Assembly: GCA_019339365.1 (NCBI GenBank)
Contig: CP079860.1
Span: forward strand, 372,001-436,000
From: Vibrio neptunius
Lineage (GTDB): Bacteria; Pseudomonadota; Gammaproteobacteria; Enterobacterales; Vibrionaceae
Length of the DNA: 64,000 nucleotides
Direction of reading: 5' to 3'
Part shown: piece by piece, positions 55,193-63,125 of the stretch
Layout: every line of letters starts with the position of its first letter
How positions within the stretch are numbered: position 1 is the stretch's first letter
Program-made: the position numbers and the translations under genes
The notes under the pieces: model-generated
Told to the model about the DNA's origin: nothing
Seen by the model: the letters and a program-made list of their open reading frames with translations, nothing else
The model's database searches: none

Positions 55193-56206
55193 ATGAGTAA
55201 TGTAGAATCCACTAAAAAGATATCTGAAATCATGATGCTGCCTCTGGCAGCCAAAGCACTCAATGTGGCCGCAGAACTGGGGCTTGCCGACTTATTAAAA
55301 GAGGGCGCGCTCGACATCGACGCACTCGCTTTAGCTTGTAATGCAGACAAGACTGTCCTGCTAAGTATGCTGAAGGTCATTGAACTATTTGGTTTCTTTC
55401 ACATCGAGTGTGATCGAATGATCAGCAATAATACGCACTCCATGTTGCTCCTTTCCGACCACCCTCAATCTATGCGACATTTCTGCCGACTGTTTGGCGA
55501 AGAGTATTATCGCGGCTATGAGGGGCTACTCCATACCTGTAAAACCGGAGACTCCGGATTCAAACACATCTCTGATCAGACGCTTTATCAGTATTTGGAA
55601 TCGACTCCTTCTCGTTCCTCCGTGTATGATCTCGCTATGCGTGACTTTTCAAGGCCGGTCGGTGCAGAGCTCGCCAGAGTCTTCCCTGATATGTTCAGCT
55701 TTGCTGGTAGCTTGATTGATATTGGCGGTGGAAGCGGCGTGATTACCGCAGAATTACTCCATCGCTACGAACATTTGTCTGGGTGTATCTTTGACCGAGA
55801 AGAGGTATGCGAGCAAAGTTGGCAGTACCTGCCTAGTGATATTCACGACAGAGTCGAGGTTTGCTGTGGTGATTTCTTTGATTCTATCCCCTCAGGCTAC
55901 GATATTTATCTGTTGAAAAATGTCCTGCACAACTGGAATACACAGTCTTGTAAAAAAATACTCGACACAATTGCTCGGTCATTAGAAGACAATCGTCTGC
56001 TAGTGATTGAACCTCTGATTGAAAACGGGGAGCGCTCTCCACGGCTGCTGTTCAACGCGCTGTTCCAATCGGTTATCTGTGAAGACGGTACCCATCAACG
56101 CAGCTTAACCGATATGGAGAAGTTGCTCGCCAAATCAAACCTACGCGTCGCCCGCAGCGCAAAACTCGCCACGGGACACACTGTAATGGAAGTGATGAAA
56201 GGCTAA
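55193..56206 (+). CDS. SAM-dependent O-methyltransferase (COMT-like, with dimerisation domain)
   Basis: The 337-residue protein has an N-terminal winged-helix dimerisation part (MMLPLAAKALNVAAELGLAD) and a class I methyltransferase domain with SAM-binding SLIDIGGGSGVI and the catalytic-His region LLKNVLHNWN. HTVMEVMKG ends it as in the family. Enzymes of this type methylate hydroxyls of aromatic or polyketide compounds. Divergent from the NRPS operon, so it probably tailors the product or the starter acid. GAGG lies upstream of the ATG. Confidence 0.82.
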   Translation: MSNVESTKKISEIMMLPLAAKALNVAAELGLADLLKEGALDIDALALACNADKTVLLSMLKVIELFGFFHIECDRMISNNTHSMLLLSDHPQSMRHFCRLFGEEYYRGYEGLLHTCKTGDSGFKHISDQTLYQYLESTPSRSSVYDLAMRDFSRPVGAELARVFPDMFSFAGSLIDIGGGSGVITAELLHRYEHLSGCIFDREEVCEQSWQYLPSDIHDRVEVCCGDFFDSIPSGYDIYLLKNVLHNWNTQSCKKILDTIARSLEDNRLLVIEPLIENGERSPRLLFNALFQSVICEDGTHQRSLTDMEKLLAKSNLRVARSAKLATGHTVMEVMKG

Positions 56207-56259
56207 CCAAAAGTTACGCACTAAAACTAAAGATTCACAAACCAAATCATCAACAAGTA

Positions 56260-56300
56260 AAGGCTAAGCATTTAATATGCTTAGCCTTGTTATTTTTTTT
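56260..56300 (+). terminator. Terminator after the methyltransferase gene
   Basis: AAGGCTAAGCAT and ATGCTTAGCCTT form a perfect 12-bp stem with a 5-base loop, followed by GTTA and eight T. Confidence 0.93.
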
Positions 56301-56316
56301 GAGTTTTGCTATTTAC

Positions 56317-56335
56317 TGTAATGATAATCAATACA
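56317..56335 (+). promoter_or_regulatory. Candidate Fur box upstream of the MATE gene
   Basis: TGTAATGATAATCAATACA matches the Fur consensus GATAATGATAATCATTATC at 14 of 19 positions, including the core TAATGATAATCA. It lies about 80 bp before the MATE start. A match of this level can also arise by chance in A+T-rich DNA. Confidence 0.4.
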
Positions 56336-56416
56336 ACCTTTGACTCTCATCCTGATCTTGGACATCATCTCCCTCCTCCACCCTGACAGTGTTCATATAA
56401 AACTCGGCAGAATAAG

Positions 56417-57721
56417 ATGGCTCTGACCCATAAAGACTACTTTAAAATTGCATGTCCTTTCATCGTTTCTACTGTAACTCAGCCTTTGTTGGGTGCGGTG
56501 GACACTGCAGTGATTGGTAGGCTTGGTGTTGCTGAGATGATTGGTGGTGTAGCGGTCGGTACGGTCATCATGAACACCTTGTATTGGCTGTTTGGCTTCT
56601 TCCGTGTCAGTACCACTGGGCAAAGTGCGATTGCGTTAGGTAAAAACAACCCAGAAGATCAAGCAAGCAGCTTATTCCGTCCTTTCGTGCTTTCGCTTTG
56701 CCTTGGCTTGATTTTTATTGCGTTGCAGTCCGTGATTTGGATGGGCGCAGAACTGATTATCTCCCCTGACGCAGTCGTGGCAGAAAACGCTAAGATTTAC
56801 TTCGATATCATGATCTTTGGTGCGCCATTTGTACTGCTCAATTACACCGTGATTGGTTGGCTGATGGGGCAAACCAAAGCCAAAGAAACTTTATTCACGC
56901 AAGTGTTTGGCAACGTGCTTAATATAGTGCTGGATATCGTATTCGTATTGTACTTCGACATGGGAATTGCTGGCGTTGCGATAGCAACACTTATCGCGCA
57001 AATCTCGACGTTTGTTATTGTTGCGGTGCTGGTGATGAAAACCTGTCGTTTCCCGCTGTTTGATTACATTCAAACCGCGAAAATGACGCGTAAAGATCTC
57101 AAAGTCATCGCGTCTTCCAATATGGATCTGCTGCTTCGTACTGTGTGTCTATTGGTGTTCTTCAATATGATGGCGCGTATAGGCTCTCAGCTTGGTTCTG
57201 ATGTGCTCGCGGTGAACGCAATCTTGATGCAAGTGACCTTCATCGTCAGCTACATGTTTGATGGTGTGGCAAATGCGTCGAGCGTCTTTGCTGGTAAAGC
57301 GGTTGGGCAGAAGAATCCGAGATTGCTTGATAACGTGATTAAGCTAAACACGCAATGGACCGCGGCGTTCGTCGTTGTATTGACCTTGCTGTTGGTGCTG
57401 TTCAAACACCAAGTGGTGACGTTGTTTACCACTTTGCCAAACCTTGTTGAGCTGTATCTAGACATGAGCCCTTGGTTATTGGTGTTCCCATTGGTTGCGG
57501 GTTTTGGTCTTACGTTTTACGGCATCTTTACCGGCACAGGGACGACGCGACCAGTGCGTAACTCTACCTTCCTAACCATGATGGTGTTCTTATTGACCCA
57601 ATTTATTGCGGTGCAATACTGGGGCAATCACGGTTTGTGGCTGGCATTGACTGTGTTCTACGTTGGACGCTTTATTTTCTTGTACCCAAGCATCATTCAG
57701 GTGAAGAAAAAATGTCTTTAG
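56417..57721 (+). CDS. MATE-family efflux transporter (DinF-like)
   Basis: The 434-residue protein has 12 hydrophobic segments in two halves and the MATE start pattern (PFIVSTVTQPLLGAVDTAVI then GRLGVAEMIGGVA). Members exchange sodium ions or protons for cationic or other small molecules. It is on the plus strand beyond the strong terminator of the methyltransferase gene, so it is not clearly part of the cluster. The base composition and codon use look like the following ABC operon. Confidence 0.84.
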   Translation: MALTHKDYFKIACPFIVSTVTQPLLGAVDTAVIGRLGVAEMIGGVAVGTVIMNTLYWLFGFFRVSTTGQSAIALGKNNPEDQASSLFRPFVLSLCLGLIFIALQSVIWMGAELIISPDAVVAENAKIYFDIMIFGAPFVLLNYTVIGWLMGQTKAKETLFTQVFGNVLNIVLDIVFVLYFDMGIAGVAIATLIAQISTFVIVAVLVMKTCRFPLFDYIQTAKMTRKDLKVIASSNMDLLLRTVCLLVFFNMMARIGSQLGSDVLAVNAILMQVTFIVSYMFDGVANASSVFAGKAVGQKNPRLLDNVIKLNTQWTAAFVVVLTLLLVLFKHQVVTLFTTLPNLVELYLDMSPWLLVFPLVAGFGLTFYGIFTGTGTTRPVRNSTFLTMMVFLLTQFIAVQYWGNHGLWLALTVFYVGRFIFLYPSIIQVKKKCL

Positions 57722-57890
57722 CCATACTAAATGGACGTCATTTCATATCATTGTGAATCGAAACCATCGTGATAGTTCGCATTGATGATGTGAGGGAAAA
57801 ATAAGCTGAAATAACTACTACAGACGGTTTTATTGCACAAAACAACGTGATAAAATTGTTATGTTATAATGTTACACTTATTTTGGTATC

Positions 57891-58652
57891 GTGATTTCTC
57901 AACCAATACTCTCCGTTAATAATTTCAGCCTTGCAGACTCAGAACGCACACTCTTCAAAGACATTTCTTTTGAGCTGTTCCAAGGTGAAGTTCTTGCCAT
58001 TATGGGACCTTCCGGCATTGGTAAATCCATGTTGTCGAAAGCCGTCGCAGGTTTTTTGCCGTCTGACATTTGGGTGGATGGAAGTATCCAGCTTAACAGC
58101 AGTGAAGTCGCACAAACTGCAATGTTGCAACGTAGTCACTCGCTGCGTCCAGCAGTCATTTTCCAAGATGCACTCAAAGCGCTGAATCCATTAGCGTCTG
58201 TAGAACAACAACTGTGTTTAGCGTTGACAGGCAACAAAACACGCTTGTCTTCAGCAAACCTAGAAACGGTGACGACCTTGTTGTCTCAACTCGGGTTTGC
58301 GGATCCAAAAGCAGCATTAGCGCAGCATCCAAGCCAGCTATCTGGTGGTCAGCGTCAGCGTATTTGTATTGCAATTGCGTTGCTTGGTAGTGCCAGCTTG
58401 ATCATCGCTGATGAGCCCACCAGTGCGCTCGACCCAATTACCGAAGCGGAGATCCTTGAGTTGTTCCGCAGTAGTGTTCAGCAACGCAACATTAGTGGTT
58501 TGTTGATCACGCACGATCTATCTGCGGCTTTGGCGTGTGACAAAGTCTTGGTGATTGCGGACAACACCCTGGTGGCTTATGGATCACCATGGCAAGCCAT
58601 TCAGCAAAGTTCGCATCCTTTCTGCCAACAACTTGCGCAACTGCTGCCTTAA
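57891..58652 (+). CDS. ABC transporter ATP-binding protein 1 (DppD/OppD-type)
   Basis: The 253-residue protein starts with GTG and has Walker A (GPSGIGKSML), signature LSGGQRQR, Walker B (LIIADEPTSALD) and the His switch (LLITHDLSA). It lacks the C-terminal oligopeptide-type extension common in DppD, so it is shorter than usual (about 325). It is first in an operon of two ATPases, a binding lipoprotein and a fused permease, an unusual order since the binding protein is generally first. Confidence 0.85.
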   Translation: MISQPILSVNNFSLADSERTLFKDISFELFQGEVLAIMGPSGIGKSMLSKAVAGFLPSDIWVDGSIQLNSSEVAQTAMLQRSHSLRPAVIFQDALKALNPLASVEQQLCLALTGNKTRLSSANLETVTTLLSQLGFADPKAALAQHPSQLSGGQRQRICIAIALLGSASLIIADEPTSALDPITEAEILELFRSSVQQRNISGLLITHDLSAALACDKVLVIADNTLVAYGSPWQAIQQSSHPFCQQLAQLLP

Positions 58653-58672
58653 CTTCATCTCTGGAGCCTATT

Positions 58673-59521
58673 TTGACTAAGCATAACTTGAGCGGGCACA
58701 CGCAGCCTATATCGGCGGAAGTTCGCTTTGAGCATGCCAGTGTTCACCATTACTCCAAACCAAGTTGGTTAGGAGGCAAACCGTTTAAAGCGCTCGAACA
58801 ATTAGATCTCGCTATCGACACACAAAATATTGCGATTGTTGGTCCTTCTGGCGCAGGTAAATCGACCTTGATTGAGCTTATGTTTGGTCTTCGTAAACCT
58901 ACATCTGGTGAAGTGTATGTGTGTGGTTATCCGTTATCGCGTAGCTCAGCTAAGCAGCGCAAAAAGTTGTGTCGGCACATTCAACTAATTCCGCAAGAGC
59001 CGCAATCGAGCTTGAATCCGTATTACACCGTTCGCCAGATCTTACTGGAGCCGCTAAGCAATATTGGTTTAACGCAAGAACTCAATAAGAAGGTGGAAAA
59101 GGTCTTGGCGGATGTCGGTTTGGAACTCACTTTGTTAGATCGTAACCCACAGCAGTTATCGGTTGGGCAAGCTCAGCGTGTGGCTATCGCCAGAGCTTTG
59201 ATTGTCGAGCCTTGTGTGTTGGTTGCCGATGAGCCAACCAGCAGCCTAGACCCCGTCAGTCGCCAACAGATTCTCGACCTGTTGGCAGGTATTCAAAAGA
59301 GTCGTCAAATGCGCCTGATGTTGGTGACACATGACCTCGATGCTGCACAAACCCTATGCGATGAAATCCTGGTGTTAGACAAAGGACGCGTTGTCGAGCA
59401 CGGCGCAGCACAAAGTGTGGCAAATAACCCATCGCACCTTATCACTAGAGCCTTGATGAGCGCTCAACACAAAAGTAATGAATTCACAAAAACCATTGGA
59501 GAGGTTTCTTATGCACCTTAG
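58673..59521 (+). CDS. ABC transporter ATP-binding protein 2 (DppF/OppF-type)
   Basis: From the TTG at 58673 (GGAG 7 bases upstream, right after the first ATPase gene) the protein has 282 residues. Walker A is GPSGAGKSTL, the signature LSVGQAQR, Walker B VLVADEPTSSLD and the switch VTHDLDA. The segment PQEPQSSLNPYYTVRQIL is typical of dipeptide/oligopeptide/nickel importers. A longer frame from 58589 overlaps the first gene and is not needed. Confidence 0.85.
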   Translation: MTKHNLSGHTQPISAEVRFEHASVHHYSKPSWLGGKPFKALEQLDLAIDTQNIAIVGPSGAGKSTLIELMFGLRKPTSGEVYVCGYPLSRSSAKQRKKLCRHIQLIPQEPQSSLNPYYTVRQILLEPLSNIGLTQELNKKVEKVLADVGLELTLLDRNPQQLSVGQAQRVAIARALIVEPCVLVADEPTSSLDPVSRQQILDLLAGIQKSRQMRLMLVTHDLDAAQTLCDEILVLDKGRVVEHGAAQSVANNPSHLITRALMSAQHKSNEFTKTIGEVSYAP

Positions 59522-61025
59522 TACTCCCAAGTTAGCTTTGTCGCTGGCTTTAAGCGCACTGCTGACCGGTTGTTTTGACTCTGGCGAAAGCAAGCCAGAA
59601 GTGGAAAAAGCAGCTGCACCGCAACCGACGGAAATTCGTGTTGCTATGATGCAACCGCCACGCACAGGCTTGTCGCCACTTTCAGATGACGCGTTCAAAC
59701 TGTCACGTTGGAGCACGGCAGAAACGCTGGTTAACCTTAACGATCAGTCCGTTGCTGAGCCTATGTTGGCAACAGAGTGGGAACAAGTTGACCCGATGAC
59801 GTGGCAATTTACGGTACGCAAGGGCGTAAAATTCCACGATGGTTCTGACCTTGATGCCAACGCGGTAGTGAACTCTCTACAAAAAGCATTAGCTGCCGCA
59901 CCTAAGCCACGCATTTTGGATGGTATTGAATGGCAAGTTCGCGCATTGGACGACTTCACTGTTGAAATCAAAACGACCTTTAACGATCCATTGTTGCCAA
60001 GCCGTCTATCTAGCCCACAGCTAGCGATCCTTTCTGGTGCTGCATACCAAGAAAACGGTCGTGTTGTGCCAATCAATGCGGGTACTGGTCCATTCGTTCT
60101 GACAGAAATCAACGGGACAACCAGCGCGAAACTGAAGCGTTTTGACGGTTACTGGGGTGAAAAAGCAAAAGTAGACAGTATCTTTGCTGAATACGTACCA
60201 AACGGTTTTGCTCGTGCTGCTGCACTGCGCACTGGTGAGGCGGATGTAGTAGAAGCCGTTCCTGTATCGCAAATCGCGATGATGGAATCTTCAAGGCTGC
60301 ACGAAGTTGCAATGCCGCGTACCAACACGCTTTACCTGAACAACAAATCAGATGTATTTAGCCAGTTTGGTTTACGTAAAGCAGCGGCTCAAGCGGTTAA
60401 CCGTGAACAAATCATCAAAACGGTTTACGAGAACCACGCCGACTCAGCGAAAGGTTTGTTAGGTCCTGCATTGGCATGGGCGGGGCCAATTCGTGATGCG
60501 AACCCTCGTATGGAAACCATGGAAATGCGCCACGCGAACGGTGAGAAGATCACTATTGGTACGTTTACCGACCGTGCAGAGTTGCCAGAAGTGGCGGTGC
60601 TGCTAAAGCAACAACTTGAAGCGGTAGGCTTTGTAGTGGACCTAGACGTTCGTGAATACGCACAAATCGAAAACGATGCACTAGCAGGTAAGTTCGATGC
60701 GTTCTTGTTGTCACGTGCAACGGTGCTGGATTCTGGTGACCCAGTGGCATACATGCAAAGTGACTTTAGCTGTAAAGGTTCTTACAACCTAGGTCAGTTC
60801 TGCTCTGAAGAGGTGGACGCAGCATTGAAACACGCTGACCGACAGCCATTGGGTGAGAAGCGCCAACAAGCGATCATCGAAGCAGAAAGCAAAATTCTTG
60901 GGCAATACGCTGTGATTCCACTGTTGCACGAGCGAGTAATCCAAGGTGAGAGTGACCGCGTGAAGAATACACAACGTGACCCACGTGAGCGTCGCCTGAT
61001 CGACCAGTTTACTGGGGTGAACTAA
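59511..61025 (+). CDS. Peptide/nickel-type ABC transporter substrate-binding lipoprotein (SBP_bac_5)
   Basis: From ATG 59511 (GGAGAGG upstream) the protein has 504 residues and a lipobox LLTGC (Cys21). The cluster-C binding fold shows MATEWEQVDPMTWQFTVRKG in part, VKFHDGSDLDANAVVNSLQK, NAGTGPFVL and FGLRKAAAQAVNREQI. It overlaps the second ATPase gene by 11 bases. It binds peptides, nickel complexes or similar ligands in the periplasm and hands them to the fused permease; the ligand is not evident. Confidence 0.86.
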   Translation: MHLSTPKLALSLALSALLTGCFDSGESKPEVEKAAAPQPTEIRVAMMQPPRTGLSPLSDDAFKLSRWSTAETLVNLNDQSVAEPMLATEWEQVDPMTWQFTVRKGVKFHDGSDLDANAVVNSLQKALAAAPKPRILDGIEWQVRALDDFTVEIKTTFNDPLLPSRLSSPQLAILSGAAYQENGRVVPINAGTGPFVLTEINGTTSAKLKRFDGYWGEKAKVDSIFAEYVPNGFARAAALRTGEADVVEAVPVSQIAMMESSRLHEVAMPRTNTLYLNNKSDVFSQFGLRKAAAQAVNREQIIKTVYENHADSAKGLLGPALAWAGPIRDANPRMETMEMRHANGEKITIGTFTDRAELPEVAVLLKQQLEAVGFVVDLDVREYAQIENDALAGKFDAFLLSRATVLDSGDPVAYMQSDFSCKGSYNLGQFCSEEVDAALKHADRQPLGEKRQQAIIEAESKILGQYAVIPLLHERVIQGESDRVKNTQRDPRERRLIDQFTGVN

Positions 61026-61029
61026 CTCG

Positions 61030-62781
61030 ATGTCGTCTGTTGCCAACATGCGCTCTCGTTTGAGCGCTTGTATGCCTGAATGGTTTACGCGTTTTTTGTC
61101 GCGCTTCCTGTCACTCGGGGTAGTGGTTGTGCTGGTGGGTTTGATGCCGGATATTGCAGGTATCGACCCAAGCCAATCAATCCTCCGTGCTCGTGCGGGT
61201 GCTCAGCAGCTGCTGACGGCAGAAGCTCTGCAAGCCATTCGAGAAGATCTTCAACTTGACCGCAGCGCTGCTGAGCGACTGTGGGATTGGTTGACGCTTG
61301 CCATGCAAGGTGACTTAGGTGTCTCTTGGGTGAGCGGTTCACCCGTGATGGAGAGCGTTCAACAAACTGCAAAAACGTCGCTACTACTGATGCTTACAGC
61401 GTTAGTCATGGCATTTGCAATGTGCATGGCGAGCGTGCTTTACACTGTGCGTCGTTGGCAACAGAATCGTTTAGACAAACACCATGACACGCTCAGTTCG
61501 GTATTGGTCTCACTGCCCGAGTACGTGATTGCTTCATTGCTGATCATGGTATTTTCCATTTGGTTGGGCTGGTTCCCGCCTTATGGTTGGCAAGGAGTGC
61601 AAAACCTCTGGCTACCAAGTTTGGCAATGGCATTGCCTGCTGCTGGCTTGTTCGGGCGTTTGCTCAATGACAGCCTCAAACGTGTACTAGATGAGCCTTG
61701 GGTGATCACTTGGCTATCGGCGAACGTCAGTAAGTTTCAAATCTTACGCTTTGCCTTGTGGCGTGCCGTTAGTAACTTGACTCCTCAAATCGCAATGACG
61801 GTGATTGGTTTAACCGGCGGCGCGGTTGCTGTGGAACAAGTGTTTTCCATTCCGGGTATCGGACGACTAATCCTAGGCGCGGCTAAGTCACAAGATCTGC
61901 CGATGCTGCAAGGTGGTTTGTTGGTGTTGCTGATATTCTCGATGTTGATCAGCAGTGCGAGCATCTTATTGCAACGCTGGTTACTCGGACACAGTGTCAC
62001 AAGTGGCAAGCTGATCAGCAGTCACAGCACGTTCCGTTTTACCCAAAGCACCACCAAACGCATCGTCAGTGCGACAATCTTTGCCTTGATGATTGCTTGT
62101 GCGGGATGGGCATTAATGCGCGATCCTTACACAATCCAATTTACCCGCCTTGAATCGCCAAGATTAGCAGCACCGTTTGGTGCAGACGCCGTCGGTCGAG
62201 ATCTGCTTGCTCGTGTTGGCGGCGGTATGATGTCGACAATCAAAATGGGCATCATCGCAACGTTCCTAAGTTTGGTGATTGGTTTACTACTCGGTTTCGT
62301 GACTCGTTACAGCCAAGGCTTAATTGAGATCACCAAAGGTGTGCCATACATTGTGGCGGGTCTGCTGATCGCTGGTCTTACAGGGATGAACCCAAACAGT
62401 GCCTTGATTGCGATTGTTATGGTGTCATGGGCACCATTAGCAGCGCACTGTGCAAGTTTGTTGATGGAAGCCAAAGCGCTACCTTATACGCATCTTGCGC
62501 CCATTTGGGGAACCAGTCAGTGGCGAGTACTCCGTTACTACTTGTTACCTTATGTGCTGCCGCCATTGATTCGTCACGCGTTTCTACGTTTGCCGTACAT
62601 TACGCTCAGCCTGACTTCTCTGAGTTTTATCGGACTTGGCGTTAAGCCGCCAGAACCTGAGTGGGGCTTATTGATTGCAGAGAACCTGCCTTACATAGAG
62701 CGCTCGCCATTAGGTGTCTTGCTGCCAATCTCAGGCTTAGTTTTGATGGCAATTGCAATCAATCTATTGTTCGGTGATTAG
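61030..62781 (+). CDS. Fused ABC permease, DppB-like and DppC-like halves in one protein
   Basis: The 583-residue protein contains two BPD permease domains. First half: LQLDRSAAERLWDWLTLAMQ and GDLGVSW in the periplasmic part, then EQVFSIPGIGRLILGAA, the DppB hallmark. Second half from about 335: FGADAVGRDLLARVGGGM, the coupling helix region PIWGTSQWRVLRYYLLPYV and SLSFIGLGVKPPEPEWG, the DppC hallmarks. Usual systems encode the two as separate proteins of about 300 residues. The C-terminus ends shortly after the last helix. It starts 4 bases after the binding-protein stop. Confidence 0.85.
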   Translation: MSSVANMRSRLSACMPEWFTRFLSRFLSLGVVVVLVGLMPDIAGIDPSQSILRARAGAQQLLTAEALQAIREDLQLDRSAAERLWDWLTLAMQGDLGVSWVSGSPVMESVQQTAKTSLLLMLTALVMAFAMCMASVLYTVRRWQQNRLDKHHDTLSSVLVSLPEYVIASLLIMVFSIWLGWFPPYGWQGVQNLWLPSLAMALPAAGLFGRLLNDSLKRVLDEPWVITWLSANVSKFQILRFALWRAVSNLTPQIAMTVIGLTGGAVAVEQVFSIPGIGRLILGAAKSQDLPMLQGGLLVLLIFSMLISSASILLQRWLLGHSVTSGKLISSHSTFRFTQSTTKRIVSATIFALMIACAGWALMRDPYTIQFTRLESPRLAAPFGADAVGRDLLARVGGGMMSTIKMGIIATFLSLVIGLLLGFVTRYSQGLIEITKGVPYIVAGLLIAGLTGMNPNSALIAIVMVSWAPLAAHCASLLMEAKALPYTHLAPIWGTSQWRVLRYYLLPYVLPPLIRHAFLRLPYITLSLTSLSFIGLGVKPPEPEWGLLIAENLPYIERSPLGVLLPISGLVLMAIAINLLFGD

Positions 62782-63048
62782 GAATGAGTCGCTTCTAATC
62801 ATCGATTTCTCCACCTCCCATCACCGGTCAATTACACCAGCGTGCAGCTAACGGTTGAACTAATATGAATTTAACTGCATACCATGTTGCTATACATCAC
62901 AAATTATCAGATAACAAACTTATCAATTAAAAGACCATAAAAATCGCATAAATAATTGAAAATGTTGATTTTGAGATCTAGAACATTAGCTCTACCTATG
63001 AATTACATGTATCTCATTGTTATTATTTGATATGCATTCATTTTTATA

Positions 63049-63072
63049 AAAAATGTTAATTTTAACATTTTT
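63049..63072. promoter_or_regulatory. Perfect 24-bp palindrome in the 62782-63125 gap, candidate operator or hairpin
   Basis: AAAAATGTTAA - TT - TTAACATTTTT is a perfect 11-2-11 inverted repeat, 54 bp before the peptidase ATG. The rest of the 344-bp gap is A+T-rich without a gene. The site could bind a dimeric regulator; as RNA it would be a weak A/U hairpin. Confidence 0.45.
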
Positions 63073-63125
63073 ATAACTTAATCTTTTATGAAGAATGGAA
63101 AGGATGGTTTAACAAGGAGTCACAC

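Noticed and set aside
34912..56206. Classical siderophore cluster
   Set aside because: No salicylate or dihydroxybenzoate genes, cyclisation domains, hydroxamate genes or TonB receptor are in or near the cluster.
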